A stretch of DNA of 55,255 nucleotides from Rickettsia typhi (lineage in GTDB: Bacteria > Pseudomonadota > Alphaproteobacteria > Rickettsiales > Rickettsiaceae), in the NCBI GenBank assembly GCA_945875975.1, contig CAMCMD010000010.1:1-55255 (forward strand). The letters are read 5' to 3'. Positions within the stretch are counted from its first letter, which is position 1, and each line of letters starts with the position of its first letter. Below are positions 1 to 9,763 of the stretch, in pieces. A program made the translations under genes and the position numbers. The notes under the pieces are model-generated. The model searched no databases and was not told where the DNA came from. It saw only the letters and a list, made by a program, of their open reading frames with translations.

Positions 1-100
1 GGTTTACGGCCTATAATATCCCTGTCTACGCTTAACTAATAATATTACTACGATTAGCTCAAGACTCGGTACTTAGTGTGTTAGGTCATCACTTCTAAGG

Positions 101-1189
101 TTGTTCTTTCAACAACTAGTTTATTTACGCTTCGTGGCGCACCTTCCACAAAAATACTTTAAAGGACAAGAGCCACCAAATGGTGTTGAGGATATTACTG
201 GTTCCAAGGAACAAATAGAGAAAGCCAAGAAGAAAGAGAGAACACTTGCTCTGGCCTTTGGATCAGACAGTAGAGATAGTGAAGCTCATATAGCTGTTTA
301 TAGTGCACTGGAAAAAATTTCTAATCCTAATATGATTGTGAAATTCCTTATGGACGTTGTTTTTAAGTTCCTCGCAAAAGTTGGTGGAATTTTTGAATAT
401 TCAAAAGAATCAAATAAAACCTATGAAGGCTTGCGCAAGAATGCTTTGAATGCCGTGATACTTGATACTAAGGATGTTGGTACGTTATCATTCGCAGAAG
501 CACAAACCAAGGCTGAGTATCTCCATATTAAAGGCTCTATTCAAACAGCTAGGCACTTTGAGAATCATGGTATTGGAGCTAACCCTGATAAAAATCTGGA
601 TAGAAAAGAGTTTATGCTTAAGGTTTTTGAAGAAACTCAAAGCCAGGGAATTTTTTCAAAGTGGAAAGACAAAATCCTAGGGGGAAAAGAAAAAAAATCA
701 AATGATTTGTTATCATTTTGTAAACCGGAATCTTGGACAGGAAAGAACAAAACAGAAATATTATCTGGGTTTGTAGCAACCGCTGCAACTTCTCGTTCTG
801 ACGGCAAATTAACTAGCGGAACAGCAACGATGAATAAAATGATTGATATGCTGAATGATCCCTCAACTCCTTCGGTAATCAAGAAAGATTTTATTGATTT
901 ACTTAAAGTAGATGTAAAGCAGAAAAAAGGCCAGTCTAAAGCTGAAAGCGTTGTTGCTTATAAGTTCAAGACTTCAGATTTCGATGGACTTCTTAACAAA
1001 ATACAGACAGATAAGCCTCAGTCAAAGACTAAGCCTCAACCAAGAAAAAAAGAAAATATTGATCTCAATAGCTCTAAAAAAAGAAAGAATGTTGTTGGCG
1101 ATATATTAAGCTCTAAAAAACCGAAATCTAACACTGATAAACTCTTAGAGTCCTCTAAGCAGAATGTGGGTCAAAAAACACGTAGTTGA
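101..1189 (+). CDS. Hypothetical basic-tailed protein, 5' end uncertain
   Basis: I do not recognise this protein. The reading frame is open from about base 77, but its only early starts are TTG at 101 and GTG at 134; the first ATG is at 332 (residue 78). An AAGG lies directly against the TTG with no proper spacing. The gene may therefore use a weak start or be a 5'-truncated relic. The protein is hydrophilic apart from a short hydrophobic patch near residues 80-95. Its last 75 residues are rich in Lys, Ser, Pro and Gln with repeated SSKK/SKKPK-like clusters, a look shared with secreted or nucleic-acid-binding proteins of intracellular bacteria. No signal peptide or catalytic motif is visible. 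A strong hairpin lies about 360 bases downstream. That it is coding is likely from length; function is unknown. Confidence 0.55.
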   Translation: MFFQQLVYLRFVAHLPQKYFKGQEPPNGVEDITGSKEQIEKAKKKERTLALAFGSDSRDSEAHIAVYSALEKISNPNMIVKFLMDVVFKFLAKVGGIFEYSKESNKTYEGLRKNALNAVILDTKDVGTLSFAEAQTKAEYLHIKGSIQTARHFENHGIGANPDKNLDRKEFMLKVFEETQSQGIFSKWKDKILGGKEKKSNDLLSFCKPESWTGKNKTEILSGFVATAATSRSDGKLTSGTATMNKMIDMLNDPSTPSVIKKDFIDLLKVDVKQKKGQSKAESVVAYKFKTSDFDGLLNKIQTDKPQSKTKPQPRKKENIDLNSSKKRKNVVGDILSSKKPKSNTDKLLESSKQNVGQKTRS

Positions 1190-1547
1190 AAACTATTAAT
1201 TCCATAGTGCTCTATGAATTTTTATAAAATTTTAGAAAAGTTAGAAAAAGTACAGTGATCTTTAGAAAAAACTAAGGCAGCAAATCAACGAATCCAACCA
1301 AGGACTATTACTATCAAATATTCAATTAATTGTGGGGTATCTATTAATGCCCCTGGTTCAAGAAGCAGAGCAGACACCTAGTGGTTATTTTCTATTAAGG
1401 ACACACCATGTATTTTAACCCTGGTGCCATAAAGTTTTTGCCGCTGCAAGAATGCGACCAAAGATTTTAATTGTTAGTAAAAGCAGTGGAATTATGGGAC
1501 AAAACTCTTTAGACTAGCCTCTGCTTGGCAACCAGTTATCAAGAATC
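1190..1547. other. Non-coding gap, no recognisable gene
   Basis: This stretch between two convergent genes has stop codons in all frames. One forward frame from the ATG at 1214 carries two in-frame stops in about 66 codons, which is no better than chance at this base composition. I see no tRNA, tmRNA or other structured RNA signature. It ends in the hairpin at 1548-1580. Confidence 0.5.
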
Positions 1548-1580
1548 AAAAGTCGTACTGAAAATTCAGTACGACTTTTT
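1548..1580. terminator. Bidirectional rho-independent terminator
   Basis: A perfect 14-base inverted repeat (1548-1561 against 1566-1579) surrounds a 4-base AAAT loop. The arms end in A and T runs on both strands, so the structure can act as an intrinsic terminator in either direction. It sits between the rightward gene ending at 1189 and the leftward OmpW-like gene ending at 1624. Confidence 0.85.
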
Positions 1581-1623
1581 GTCGAGCCTGGCTCTAGAAT
1601 CTCCTCGGTCATAACAATTTAGA

Positions 1624-2343
1624 TTAGAACCTAAATCCAAACCCAGCAGAAATAACTAGAGGACTCCAATCCACTTTTGAGCGAATATCAGTTACAGCAG
1701 GGTTATTTGGCCCTAAAAAGCCCTTCTTAAATGTAACATTTGATGTTAAAAAATATTTTCTGATATCAACGGTGAATAGCGTATCGTCCTTTGATATGAA
1801 ATCAACGCCTATTTGTGCTACTGGACCATAACCAGTTGAGACCTTAATAGCCTTTGAGCGTGTATACATGTACGTGCCATGAATTCCGCCACCAACGTAA
1901 GGCCTTATTGCCCCAAAAGGTGCCACGTGATATTGAATGGTTCCTGCAGCAGGGACAATAATGATTTGGTTGTTTTTACCAGCAACCCCTGTGCCATCAC
2001 CGAGAGATGCGGCTTTGCTTAAAGCTGAATTTTTAACTTTCATCATCCCTATCCCTAAGGATAGTTCAGCTGCAATGTTATCAGTAAAGAAATAGGTAGT
2101 GGCCGTATCAACCCCATATCCTAACTGAACTAAAGCCCCAGGCTTCTCTTTTGTTGCAACAGAGGCTGGAAATTTTTTGGGTTTTGACGAGGTGTTCAGA
2201 TAAAAGCCTCGAATTTTAAACAGAAGATCACCCTCATCTTCGTAGTAATTAGCATAATAATCATCATGAGCTGCAAAAGCTATATTCGCTGATGCTACAA
2301 AGGATGAAAAAACAAGGACAGATATAATTCTTACTATTTTCAT
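1624..2343 (-). CDS. OmpW-like outer-membrane beta-barrel protein
   Basis: This is predicted to be a small eight-strand outer-membrane barrel. The ATG at 2343 is preferred over one 36 bases upstream, because it puts a clean signal peptide (MKIVRIISVLVFSSF, ending near AFA-A) at the N terminus. The mature part begins with an acidic, Tyr-rich segment (HDDYYANYYEDEGD) followed by the LLFKIRGFYL strand usual at the start of OmpW-type barrels. Later come alternating hydrophobic strands, a RPYVGGGIHGTYMY strand and a C-terminal strand ending in GFGFRF, whose terminal Phe fits recognition by the BAM machinery. Family assignment to OmpW/OmpA-like barrels is by overall pattern; the ligand is unknown. 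It is transcribed leftward alone, ending at the shared hairpin. In intracellular Rickettsiales such barrels are commonly surface antigens. Confidence 0.75.
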   Translation of the reverse strand: MKIVRIISVLVFSSFVASANIAFAAHDDYYANYYEDEGDLLFKIRGFYLNTSSKPKKFPASVATKEKPGALVQLGYGVDTATTYFFTDNIAAELSLGIGMMKVKNSALSKAASLGDGTGVAGKNNQIIIVPAAGTIQYHVAPFGAIRPYVGGGIHGTYMYTRSKAIKVSTGYGPVAQIGVDFISKDDTLFTVDIRKYFLTSNVTFKKGFLGPNNPAVTDIRSKVDWSPLVISAGFGFRF

Positions 2344-2417
2344 AATCCAAACAAATTTAAAATTTTTGTTATAATCCAAGCTATCATTCTATACTGAAAC
2401 AGCTAGAAGTATCTATC

Positions 2418-2573
2418 ATGAAAAGACGCTTTGGGCAACTGAGCACCTCTATGAAATCAATAGGTGTGATTAATGCAACATCATTTTTTGAAAAACTCCT
2501 TGCACTGATTCTCTGTTTTGTTATATTCTGCTTCCAACTTTTTAAAATATTAAGCCTATATAACTTAAGTTAA
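2418..2573 (+). CDS. Possible small membrane protein (51 residues)
   Basis: An ATG-initiated frame of 51 codons begins [16 protein letters not shown] and has one strongly hydrophobic stretch (residues 27-47, [15 protein letters not shown]). Its stop overlaps the upstream candidate start of the SAM importer frame as TAATG, which would suit translational coupling. No clear ribosome-binding site precedes it, and I know no family for it. It may equally be non-coding leader sequence of the importer. Confidence 0.3.
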   Translation: MKRRFGQLSTSMKSIGVINATSFFEKLLALILCFVIFCFQLFKILSLYNLS

Positions 2574-2611
2574 TGCTATATATACGTCTTTTAAATACAA
2601 TGGGGTTTGAA

Positions 2612-3496
2612 ATGGATACTAGACTACGTTCTTATTTTATTGGGGTTAGTTGGTTTATTCTAAGCTTGGTAAGCAGTTCTATTAACGATGTGATTTCCAA
2701 ATACATTGGTATGCGTCTTCACAGTTATGAGATTACTTTTTTTAGGTTTATGTTTGGTACTATAATCCTTTTGCCCTTCGTAATGTATTATGGAGTATCA
2801 ACTCTAAAAACTTCGCGACCAATGGTACATTTTTTTAGAGGATTATTCTTATTTTTAGGAATGGCTGGGTGGACTTATGGCCTGACAATCGCCCCGGTTA
2901 CTACTGGTACAGTCATCACGTTTACTATTCCAATTTTTGTTCTGGTACTAGGAGTATTCTTTCTGAGCGAGAATATTATTTGGCAAAGATGGCTTGTAAC
3001 AATAGTGGCATTTATTGGGCTAATAATTACCCTTGACATAAACGCCTCTGATTTTAATCCTCAAATACTAGTGTTTGTGGGAGCAGCAGTCCTATTTGCG
3101 GGTCTTGATATTATTAACAAAAAATTTGTTGTTAAAGAGAGTATGATTAGTATGCTCTTTTATTCTGCTATTGTTACTGCGACTCTAGCTTTGCCATTTG
3201 CATTACAATATTGGCTAATACCAACATTAGAAGAATTAGTTTTGTTGTTTATTTTAGGAGCTGGCGGTAGCTTAATATTATTCTTCTTATTAAAAGCCTT
3301 TTCTCTTGCAGATGCCACCGCTCTCGCGCCATATCGTTATTTCGAGCTCGTGGTTTCTGCTATAATTGCTTATATTGTATTCCACGAAATACCTAAAGAC
3401 GCTACCATACTTGGCTCGTTAGTGGTTATACCTTCAACCTTGTTTATTATTTATTCAGAGAAGAAAGAGATAGAAAAGAGGGCAGATAAAAAATAA
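2612..3496 (+). CDS. sam: S-adenosylmethionine importer (EamA/DMT family)
   Basis: This is a ten-helix EamA/drug-metabolite transporter that brings host S-adenosylmethionine into the cell. The match to the characterised Rickettsia SAM transporter is recognisable along the whole length: [18 protein letters not shown] at the N terminus, the stretch around [16 protein letters not shown], then [25 protein letters not shown] and a C-terminal [10 protein letters not shown]. Two EamA repeats are present. Three in-frame ATGs occur (2573, 2600, 2612); 2612 is chosen because GGGG precedes it at good spacing and it gives about 294 residues, the length I recall for the rickettsial protein. The next gene, the MFS carrier, follows on the same strand after 63 bases. 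Substrate assignment is from homology and confident for the family; exchange with internal S-adenosylhomocysteine is inference. Confidence 0.88.
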   Translation: MDTRLRSYFIGVSWFILSLVSSSINDVISKYIGMRLHSYEITFFRFMFGTIILLPFVMYYGVSTLKTSRPMVHFFRGLFLFLGMAGWTYGLTIAPVTTGTVITFTIPIFVLVLGVFFLSENIIWQRWLVTIVAFIGLIITLDINASDFNPQILVFVGAAVLFAGLDIINKKFVVKESMISMLFYSAIVTATLALPFALQYWLIPTLEELVLLFILGAGGSLILFFLLKAFSLADATALAPYRYFELVVSAIIAYIVFHEIPKDATILGSLVVIPSTLFIIYSEKKEIEKRADKK

Positions 3497-3559
3497 ATTC
3501 ATACTCTTAATATCAATAGAATTGAAATAGTATACAATATAAAAAAATGGTAGTTGGTA

Positions 3560-4858
3560 ATGAATAAAAAGAAGTTAGTATTTACCAGCGGGGTAGCCAA
3601 CACTTTTGAATGGTACGACTATGCTCTATTTGGGCATTTTGCACCAATTATTGGCGCCAAATTTTTTCCAGAGAATGATCCGAACACAGCATTACTTCAT
3701 GCATTTTTAGTATTTGCAATTGGTTATTTAATGAGGCCTCTTGGTGGTATCTTTTTTGGTATTGTTGGCGATAAATTTGGTCGAAAAATTGCTTTAAGTT
3801 CATCGATAATGTGTATGGCAATACCAACTGCCGCTATAGGTTTTTTACCAACTTACGAAACCTGGGGAATAATTTCAACGGGCTTGATGATTGTTGTGCG
3901 TATGTTACAAGGACTTTCAATGGGAGGCGCACTAACGGGATCAGTGTCTTTTATCATTGAACATACAAATAAAGAGGAGAGAGGCTTTTTTGGCAGTATT
4001 TCCATGGCCAGCATTTGTGTAGGAATTTTACTTGGTTCACTCGTATCATTTATTGTAAAAACTACTTTTACCCCAGAACAATTTGACAACTGGGCATGGA
4101 GATTACCTTTTATTGTAGGAATAATTATTTACTTTGTTGGTGTTTATATTAAGAAAAACACCCTAGAAACACCATTATTTATTGAAGCACAGTATCGGGG
4201 CGAAATCACAAAATCACCTCTGAGGATTGCTTTTAAAAAATATTGGTTTGATATGATTGTTTCTATTTTTATCAACGCTACCGGGTCTATAATCTTCTAT
4301 TTAGAAGCTATATATCTAATTTCCTATTTAAAATTAAATCGTGGATTTGCTGAGACTGATGTAAGTCACTTGGCTAATTTTTGTTATGTAATAATGATCT
4401 TTATCACTCTGTTTGCTGGTTGGTTATCAGATAAAATAGGTAGAAGAAAAATATTTGTCTTTAACTTGGTGTTTATCATCACAGCCACTCCATTCTTACT
4501 AGATGTAATTGAGAATTCCGGATTTGTTGCCGTAGCATTTGCACAAATTGTTATTGCTATTATGGCTGCAACTTATATCGGTCCTGAACCTGCATTACAA
4601 GCTGAGTTTTATCCAACTTCCATAAGGAATACAGCTTTATCAGTTTCATATAATACTGCTACGAGTATATTTGGTGGAACAGCACCATATGTTATTGAGT
4701 CCTTGGTACAAAATACAGGAACTATAACATCTAGTGTGTACTATATAATTGGTGCTTCTATCTTGGGGTTGATAGCCTTATATTTTTATAAAGATAGATC
4801 GCTAAAAGACTATAAAGTCCGAATTAGCGAAGAAACAGGTCACCTTATAACTCTCTAA
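3560..4858 (+). CDS. proP: MFS transporter, proline/betaine (ProP) type
   Basis: A 12-helix major facilitator of the metabolite:H+ symporter subfamily. Diagnostic features are the N-terminal ANTFEWYDYALFGHFAPIIG segment (helix 1 of ProP and relatives), the helix 2-3 loop motif GDKFGRK, the equivalent DKIGRRK in the second half and the ..RMLQGLSMGGALTGS helix. The frame opens with a TTG at 3554, but ATG at 3560 gives the usual MNKKKLVFTSG start. It ends 18 bases before putA on the same strand, so the likely cargo is proline or a betaine-like osmolyte feeding PutA. Rickettsiaceae carry several ProP paralogues with diverged substrates, so the exact solute is uncertain. Confidence 0.8.
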   Translation: MNKKKLVFTSGVANTFEWYDYALFGHFAPIIGAKFFPENDPNTALLHAFLVFAIGYLMRPLGGIFFGIVGDKFGRKIALSSSIMCMAIPTAAIGFLPTYETWGIISTGLMIVVRMLQGLSMGGALTGSVSFIIEHTNKEERGFFGSISMASICVGILLGSLVSFIVKTTFTPEQFDNWAWRLPFIVGIIIYFVGVYIKKNTLETPLFIEAQYRGEITKSPLRIAFKKYWFDMIVSIFINATGSIIFYLEAIYLISYLKLNRGFAETDVSHLANFCYVIMIFITLFAGWLSDKIGRRKIFVFNLVFIITATPFLLDVIENSGFVAVAFAQIVIAIMAATYIGPEPALQAEFYPTSIRNTALSVSYNTATSIFGGTAPYVIESLVQNTGTITSSVYYIIGASILGLIALYFYKDRSLKDYKVRISEETGHLITL

Positions 4859-4876
4859 TATTAACATACAAATTTA

Positions 4877-7800
4877 ATGACTCCAGCAATCTTTCGAAGA
4901 CAGGACAGTAGTGAAAATGAACTGGTAAAAGAGCTACTGCCAATGGCTAAACTGCGTGAAGCTGAACAACAAAATGTTCTTGCTATGGGCAAAAAATTTG
5001 TTACAAAAATAAGAGCCGCCCGTGGTTTTTCAATGGAGGAATTTCTTCAGCGCTATAACCTTTCTAATGAAGAAGGTATTGCGGTACTAAGCCTTGCTGA
5101 GGGATTACTTAGGATTCCAGATTCCAAAGTAAGCGCAGAACTCATTACCGACAAACTATCAAACAAAAATTGGGAAGCGTCCTTATTTAAAGGAAGTAAA
5201 TCCATTAAAACTATTATAGCCTCGTTTGGCCTATATTTTTCTGGAAAATTTACTGACATTGTTAAGTCTAAGAACACCATTTCAAAGCTTCTGGAGAGGG
5301 TTGGCCAACCAATTTTTGTCAAAATATTAAAAGCAACCATTCTTGCTTTAAGCAAAGAATTTGTTTTTGCAAATGATATGCATGAAGCTTTGATAAGAAA
5401 AACTGCTTTTCCCCAAAATAAATTTGCTTTTGATTTACTTGGTGAATCAGCTAGAACTCACAAGCAAGCTGCGACTTATTATCAGCAATATGAAGATGCG
5501 ATTAAACTTATAGCTAAAGATTTTCCTAATACTAGCGAAGAAATTGAAGATAGACCAAATATTTCAGTAAAATTAACTGCACTGCATCCCCGGTTTGAAT
5601 TAGCAAAAATGCAGGAGCTGGAGAAGGTTCTTCTGCCAAAAGTAGTTTCATTAGTTGAAAAAATGAGAGATCATAATTTAACAATAACTTTTGATGCAGA
5701 AGAAGCTTTTAGAACAGATGCATATTTATTATTCCTAACAAAGTTGATCAAACACACATCATTTAAAGAATTTAATGGTATAGGTTTCGTAGTGCAGGCC
5801 TATAAAACAAATAGCATGCGCGCCCTGCAATATATTATTGATCTTGCTAAAGATATGGGGAGAAAAATTCCAATAAGATTAGTAAAAGGTGCATATTGGG
5901 ATTCGGAAATTAAACGCGCTCAAGAGCTTGGCCTCAAACATTATCCGGTGTTTACAGTAAAGGATTATACCGATCTGAGCTACATAGCTTGCGCACGAAA
6001 AATTTTAGAAAATACTGAGTTTATTTATCCTCAATTTGCAACGCATAATGCAGTTACAGCTGCAACTATAATTGAGCTTGCCAAAGATAAAAATGGTGAT
6101 AAGAAATTTGAGTTCCAGAAACTCTATGGTATGGGTAATGCTCTTCATAAAGAACTGCAAAATCATAGAAATGTTAGAATTTATTCACCAGTTGGAACTA
6201 CTCAAGATTTACTTGCTTATCTTATGCGTAGGATGCTAGAAAATGGTGCATCAGCAAATTTTGTGAGTAAAGTAAATTCTACTGAAATTCCAATTAATGA
6301 AATTGTATATGACTTAAGTGATAAGGTATTAGGTATGTTAGACCATGACAATAAGATTGTTTTGCCAGAAAAAATATATCCAACCAGGAAGAATGCTATG
6401 GGATATGATTTAGGTTACAAAAGTAACTATGATTACATACAAGAGAAAGTAACAAGCTATTTTGATAAAGTACATAACATAGGTTCGATTATAGATGGTA
6501 AAGAAATAATTAGCGATAAGCATAGTAATGATGGTTTTTGTCCAGCAAAAAGCGCCCAGAAATTTTCATCAATCTCAAATGCTGTTGAAGGAGAGATCCA
6601 AACTGCTCTTCATTCTGCCAGCAGAGAATTCGAGGACTGGAGCAGACTTCCAGTCGACAAAAGAGCCTGTATTTTAGAAAAAATTGCCCAAGCCTTTGAA
6701 GAGAATAAGTTCGAACTATATGCAATATTGATAAAAGAAGCTGGTAAATCGATTCATGATGCAATAAATGAAGTCATCGAAGCTATCGACTTTTGTCGCT
6801 ATTATGCTAATGAAGCACGAATCATTATGGCGGAGAGAAGGCTGCCAGGCACTACTGGTGAGCGCAACACCCTAAGCCTGCATGGACGCGGTGTATTTTT
6901 ATGCATCAGTCCATGGAACTTTCCATTTGCAATTTTTGTTGGTCAAATTGTGGCTGCACTTGTTTCTGGTAATACAGTACTTGCAAAGCCGTCTACGCAA
7001 ACACCTGTTATTGCTAATTTTGCTACTTTGCTTATGCACAGAGCTGGCGTACCAAAATCTGTATTGCAACTTGTGATCACCCCCTCATCTAACATAAGCA
7101 AAATTGTTGTGGCTGATGAGAGAATTGCAGGAGTTGTTTTTACTGGATCATGTTCTGCAGCTCAATCAATCAACTCTGTTCTTGCAACCAGGCGCAATGG
7201 TATAGTTCCCCTCATTGCTGAAACAGGCGGACAAAACGCAATGATTGTTGATAGTTCTGCTCTTCTTGAACAAGTTACAGATGACGTGCTTACATCATCT
7301 TTTTACTCTGCTGGCCAAAGATGTTCGGCTCTTAGAATGTTGTATGTGCAGGAAGAAATCTATGATGATTTGCTTGAGATGATCAAGGGGGCAACTGAAT
7401 TGCTAAAAATTGGCGATACTGCTGATTTTAGTATGGATATTGGCCCCGTGATTGATAAGAAGGCTCAAGACGCTCTGGAACAGCATATCCAAGATATGAG
7501 TACTAAAGATTTTAAAATATTTGCTCACCCACAGGATGGGGCTATAAAGGATGGTTGTTATTTTTACCCGCATATCATTGAAGTAAAATCAATTAACGAT
7601 ATTTCTGATGAAAAATTTGGCCCAATACTTCACATCACCAAATTTAAGTCAAAGAATTTAGACCTGGTCATTGATGAAATAAATAATTGCGGTTTCGGCT
7701 TAACTTTTGGTATTCATTCACGGGTTGAAGAAAAAATTGAATATATCAGAGCTAGAATGAAAGTAGGCAATATATATGCTAATCGTTCAATCGTTGGAGC

Positions 7801-7954
7801 AAAAGTAGAGTCCCAACCGTTTGGTGGGCAAAATAAGTCTGGAACTGGTTTTAAAGCTGGAGGACCTCATTATCTACTTAGATTTATGACTGAGCGCACA
7901 ACAACTGTCAACACAACTGCATTTGGTGGTAATGTTGAGCTGCTAAATGGCTAG
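4877..7954 (+). CDS. putA: Bifunctional proline dehydrogenase / P5C dehydrogenase
   Basis: PutA oxidises proline to glutamate in two steps, with FAD then NAD+. The N-terminal part is helical (about residues 1-150). The proline dehydrogenase barrel follows, with SVKLTAL at 230-236 and the substrate/FAD segment RLVKGAYWD at 334-342. The aldehyde dehydrogenase domain (about 540-1010) contains SPWNFPF, FTGS, the general-base Glu782 in ETGGQN and catalytic Cys816 in AGQRCSA. The length of 1025 residues fits the short PutA class without the DNA-binding ribbon-helix-helix or the long C-terminal domain, so autoregulation of put genes is not expected. It follows the ProP-like gene by 18 bases, suggesting co-transcription of proline uptake and catabolism. 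Glutamate is a principal rickettsial fuel, so this could feed the TCA cycle. It is intact, with no missing key residue seen. Confidence 0.95.
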   Translation: MTPAIFRRQDSSENELVKELLPMAKLREAEQQNVLAMGKKFVTKIRAARGFSMEEFLQRYNLSNEEGIAVLSLAEGLLRIPDSKVSAELITDKLSNKNWEASLFKGSKSIKTIIASFGLYFSGKFTDIVKSKNTISKLLERVGQPIFVKILKATILALSKEFVFANDMHEALIRKTAFPQNKFAFDLLGESARTHKQAATYYQQYEDAIKLIAKDFPNTSEEIEDRPNISVKLTALHPRFELAKMQELEKVLLPKVVSLVEKMRDHNLTITFDAEEAFRTDAYLLFLTKLIKHTSFKEFNGIGFVVQAYKTNSMRALQYIIDLAKDMGRKIPIRLVKGAYWDSEIKRAQELGLKHYPVFTVKDYTDLSYIACARKILENTEFIYPQFATHNAVTAATIIELAKDKNGDKKFEFQKLYGMGNALHKELQNHRNVRIYSPVGTTQDLLAYLMRRMLENGASANFVSKVNSTEIPINEIVYDLSDKVLGMLDHDNKIVLPEKIYPTRKNAMGYDLGYKSNYDYIQEKVTSYFDKVHNIGSIIDGKEIISDKHSNDGFCPAKSAQKFSSISNAVEGEIQTALHSASREFEDWSRLPVDKRACILEKIAQAFEENKFELYAILIKEAGKSIHDAINEVIEAIDFCRYYANEARIIMAERRLPGTTGERNTLSLHGRGVFLCISPWNFPFAIFVGQIVAALVSGNTVLAKPSTQTPVIANFATLLMHRAGVPKSVLQLVITPSSNISKIVVADERIAGVVFTGSCSAAQSINSVLATRRNGIVPLIAETGGQNAMIVDSSALLEQVTDDVLTSSFYSAGQRCSALRMLYVQEEIYDDLLEMIKGATELLKIGDTADFSMDIGPVIDKKAQDALEQHIQDMSTKDFKIFAHPQDGAIKDGCYFYPHIIEVKSINDISDEKFGPILHITKFKSKNLDLVIDEINNCGFGLTFGIHSRVEEKIEYIRARMKVGNIYANRSIVGAKVESQPFGGQNKSGTGFKAGGPHYLLRFMTERTTTVNTTAFGGNVELLNG

Positions 7955-7969
7955 GTAGACTAAATCAAT

Positions 7970-8698
7970 TTAAACTTCAAAAGCAAGCAAGGAATAAATT
8001 GAAAAATAGTGAGATGTGCTGCCTCCCAGGACAAAAAGGTGCCAAATTGAGTGGTTAAAGGGTAATTTCTCCCAAAGATAGAATATCACTCCTACGGTAT
8101 AGAATAACCCCCCGGCAATTAATAAATACATACTTCTTGCTGAAAGGCTGACAAATAATTTATCTAGTACTATCAATACTAACCAGCCCATTAGCAAATA
8201 GTTTATAAAAGCTATCCTTTGCAAAATTTTATTTTTACTACATCTAAAAATACAACTTACAATAACCAATCCCCAAATCACCGTTATCATTATCAATCCA
8301 ACAGAATCTTCAATTCCTACTAGCATCAACGGAGAATAGGTTCCAGCAATTAGGAAATATATAGACAGGTGATCAATTCTTTTAAAAAGCTGGTTAAACT
8401 TTGTATTAGAAAAGGAATGATAGAGAGTCGATGCGAGATAGAGACCGATTAGAGTGCTTCCAAAAATTATATAGCTCACTAGATGCAAAGATGTACCTTT
8501 AGAATTAGCTTGTTGGCAAAGAGCCACAAGACCTATTATGCTCAATAAAGCACCAGCCCCATGAGTCAAGATGTTAAGCAGTTCTTCCTTAAATCCATAC
8601 TCGGAAATACGGATTTTTGCGTTATCTGGCGGCACCAAATTAGTACAATTTTTATTCATGCTGCCATTGTCTGCTCTTTTCTGATTTATTGCAAGCAT
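7970..8698 (-). CDS. Hemolysin III / PAQR-family membrane protein
   Basis: A seven-helix membrane protein of the YqfA/hemolysin III branch of the PAQR superfamily. The conserved histidines and acidic residues of the putative metal site are visible: the STLYHSF motif, DHLSIYFLIAGTYSP, and near the C terminus HSIWHLFVLGGSTSHYFSI. Bacterial members are usually 200-240 residues, and this one has 242. A second in-frame ATG at residue 14 (8659) may be the true start, because the first 13 residues are poorly conserved-looking and neither ATG has a strong ribosome site. It is convergent with putA, separated by only 15 bases. The family name comes from haemolysis by a Bacillus homologue; a lipid-hydrolase-like or receptor-like role is also proposed for the fold, so haemolytic activity here is not established. 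Confidence 0.85.
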   Translation of the reverse strand: MLAINQKRADNGSMNKNCTNLVPPDNAKIRISEYGFKEELLNILTHGAGALLSIIGLVALCQQANSKGTSLHLVSYIIFGSTLIGLYLASTLYHSFSNTKFNQLFKRIDHLSIYFLIAGTYSPLMLVGIEDSVGLIMITVIWGLVIVSCIFRCSKNKILQRIAFINYLLMGWLVLIVLDKLFVSLSARSMYLLIAGGLFYTVGVIFYLWEKLPFNHSIWHLFVLGGSTSHYFSIYSLLAFEV

Positions 8699-8719
8699 TA
8701 AAAAATGGTAATGTTTTGC

Positions 8720-9133
8720 TTAAGTCTGATTTATCAAATCTTCAAGAGATTGCTGACAAACTCCATACTCCTTCCAAGAACAGCCTTGGCAAGCTATGTG
8801 AAATTTTTCAACACTCATATGTGTTTTGATTTGTTCTTTAGCTTGTTTCCAAGTAAAAACATCTCCTTCTTTAAGTGATAAAGCGGAGGCATGAGCAATA
8901 TCTAGTTTGCTGATCTTATCTTGTGCTTTACAAACTATTTCATCAATTTTGTTTGGACAAGCAGAGCATACGCTGTCCATGAATGCCACTACTTCAATTT
9001 GTGTTTCTTCATCGTCGTTTAGTTGCTGAACTATTTTTTTGTAATTACGGACAAAACCCAAAGAGTACCCTTTGCCTCGAAAACCTAGGGTACACATAAA
9101 ATGATGCGGTCTAAACTTTATTGTTTCTGACAT
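8720..9133 (-). CDS. DUF1284 cysteine-rich protein
   Basis: A small cytoplasmic protein with the DUF1284 signature: an N-terminal [20 protein letters not shown] segment and further paired cysteines in CSACPNKID and near [13 protein letters not shown]. The cysteine spacing suggests metal or iron-sulfur binding, which is inference. The start codon overlaps the end of bioY by 16 bases, so the two genes are translationally coupled in one leftward operon. Its function is unknown. A link to biotin or to an iron-sulfur step is suggested only by the neighbour. Confidence 0.85.
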   Translation of the reverse strand: MSETIKFRPHHFMCTLGFRGKGYSLGFVRNYKKIVQQLNDDEETQIEVVAFMDSVCSACPNKIDEIVCKAQDKISKLDIAHASALSLKEGDVFTWKQAKEQIKTHMSVEKFHIACQGCSWKEYGVCQQSLEDLINQT

Positions 9134-9672
9134 GTTATATGCTTCTTCAGCAATTTTACAGAAGAAGCCGTAAAAATCGCTTTGATAATACCAGGGATAA
9201 TAAATGGATATAAACCAACTTCTAGTGCTTTATCGCTACCAACAAAAAGTGCAAGTTGCGGAACGCCAATTATAAACAAACAGGCAGAACCTATTGCACT
9301 GTAAAGCACTAGCTTTGCCCAACTATCTTCACCAAATTTCTCACGCATATTAGTTACCAGATATACGCAAAGGATCATACCAAATATATATCCTCCAGAA
9401 GGTCCAGCTAGGTGATATACACCACTCTTAAAGCCAGAAAAAACAGGAGCACCTATGGCTCCAAGACTTATAAAGCCAACCATAGAAGCTATGGCCTCCT
9501 TTTTCTCATAACATAGTGCTATGATCAAGACACCAACACTATACAATGTTATTGGTACGGGACCTATTGGTATCTGCACTTGTGCAGATAGAAAGATAAG
9601 CGTTATTCCCAGTGCTACTCTAAGCAGCTTATAATTAACCCTTGATTGAATTTTACTAGCTAATACTCGCAT
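9118..9672 (-). CDS. bioY: Biotin transporter, S component
   Basis: BioY is the integral membrane substrate-binding (S) component of an ECF-type biotin importer. The protein has six hydrophobic segments and the family's core motifs: [19 protein letters not shown] near residues 30-48, a long [18 protein letters not shown] region, and [10 protein letters not shown], which contacts biotin. No ECF ATPase or T component is next to it in this window, so it either shares modules encoded elsewhere or acts alone, as some BioY proteins do. A GAGG stands just upstream of the ATG. Biotin uptake fits an organism that lacks or has lost biotin synthesis, as is usual in Rickettsiaceae. Confidence 0.92.
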   Translation of the reverse strand: MRVLASKIQSRVNYKLLRVALGITLIFLSAQVQIPIGPVPITLYSVGVLIIALCYEKKEAIASMVGFISLGAIGAPVFSGFKSGVYHLAGPSGGYIFGMILCVYLVTNMREKFGEDSWAKLVLYSAIGSACLFIIGVPQLALFVGSDKALEVGLYPFIIPGIIKAIFTASSVKLLKKHITCQKQ

Positions 9673-9763
9673 AAAAACCTCTTAATATATAACACGTATA
9701 AAAAAATATACAGCGATTCTACATACGTAATCATGACATGTCAAACTGTTGACGATCTACCGC

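Noticed and set aside
1214..1414. Forward frame with two in-frame stops that could be a pseudogene
   Set aside because: The stop density is no lower than expected by chance in AT-rich DNA and no family is recognisable.
2380..2611. SAM riboswitch before the SAM importer
   Set aside because: I could not match any known SAM-binding RNA pattern, and the stretch is AT-rich without clear paired helices.
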